Translations under genes and position numbers: made by a program
Part shown: positions 63,878 to 64,000 of the stretch, in pieces
Layout of the letters: every line of letters starts with the position of its first letter
How positions within the stretch are numbered: the first letter of the stretch is position 1
NCBI RefSeq assembly: GCF_020907985.1
Contig: NZ_JAJJPA010000037.1
Coordinates: forward strand, 1-64,000
Reading direction: 5' to 3'
Length of the DNA stretch: 64,000 nucleotides
Origin: Kitasatospora humi
GTDB lineage: Bacteria; Actinomycetota; Actinomycetes; Streptomycetales; Streptomycetaceae
Notes under the pieces: generated by a model
What the model saw: the letters and a program-made list of their open reading frames with translations, nothing else
Database searches by the model: none
What the model was told of the DNA's origin: nothing

Positions 63878-64000
63878 ATGCAGTCGATCCCCGTAGACAT
63901 CACCCGACTCGGCACGATGACCTGCATCGTGGCCCCGGAGGTGCGCATGGCCAACCGGGAAACCGGTGAGGTCAAGACCAACCGGGAGGGTGTCCCGGTC
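63878..64000 (+). CDS. Start of a conserved AICE protein gene (partial, runs off the window)
   Basis: 41 codons, starting MQSIPVDITRLGTMTCIVAP and continuing with a NRETGEVKTNREG segment, preceded by GAGGAG. I recognise this start as typical of a small conserved protein encoded next to korSA, upstream of the FtsK-like transfer and replication-initiator genes, in streptomycete integrative conjugative elements. Its role is unknown. The 3' part is outside the window. Confidence 0.7.
   Translation, partial: MQSIPVDITRLGTMTCIVAPEVRMANRETGEVKTNREGVPV

Overview
The window is high-G+C actinobacterial DNA. Gene content and order point to Streptomycetaceae, most likely Streptomyces or Kitasatospora. 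The markers are mycobacterial/streptomycete-type trkA pair + KimA-like permease + TrmA-like methyltransferase, dapD, argF, acnA, ngcEFG, tig-clpP1-clpP2-clpX, valS-folC-DUF4233-ndk and mreBCD-mrdA-rodA. Starts are often GTG, and 4-bp stop/start overlaps are common. Several genes appear leaderless: a TANNNT-like -10 hexamer sits 6-8 nt before the start codon. All family calls come from reading the sequence; no database was searched.

Region 1 (1-9 kb): two RCK/TrkA proteins divergent from a KimA-like APC permease, which overlaps a TrmA/RlmCD-type RNA methyltransferase. Then come a ribbon-helix-helix antitoxin with a degenerate Fic/Doc-like partner, an RlmA-like methyltransferase, a RecF/SMC-like ATPase and a MazG-like pyrophosphohydrolase. 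Region 2 (9-16 kb): DnaA-box-like sites and a large hairpin, a DUF6099 gene, a small reverse gene, dapD, and the Hen1-Pnkp RNA repair cassette. Region 3 (16-34 kb): argF, acnA with two palindromes resembling TamR sites, a mycothiol-isomerase-fold protein, the NgcEFG GlcNAc/chitobiose importer, pepN, an amino-acid permease, bioY, rpiB, an Eis-like acetyltransferase, a SpoIIE-type phosphatase and small conserved proteins. Region 4 (34.5-55 kb): tRNA-Gly, tRNA-Pro, tig, clpP1P2 with a ClgR box, clpX, a proline-rich membrane protein, valS, folC, ndk, the mre/rod cell-wall operon and a B12-binding radical SAM protein.

Region 5 (55-64 kb) is accessory. The usual partner of the radical SAM gene is absent, the G+C content of 55.8-58.4 kb drops visibly, and a gene remnant lies at the junction. 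It carries a small helical protein next to a P-loop NTPase with TPR/Sel1 repeats. The C-terminus of the first and the N-terminus of the second share a short QLG-type motif, the layout expected of a bacterial NLR/effector pair signalling through an amyloid-like motif; the NTPase gene has an apparent frameshift. Next come an XRE-TPR regulator divergent from an anti-sigma-type ATPase operon, unknown proteins, a highly structured GC-rich non-coding stretch, a KorSA-like GntR regulator and the start of a gene typical of actinomycete integrative elements (AICEs). No integrase or attachment site is visible, so the element probably continues beyond 64 kb.
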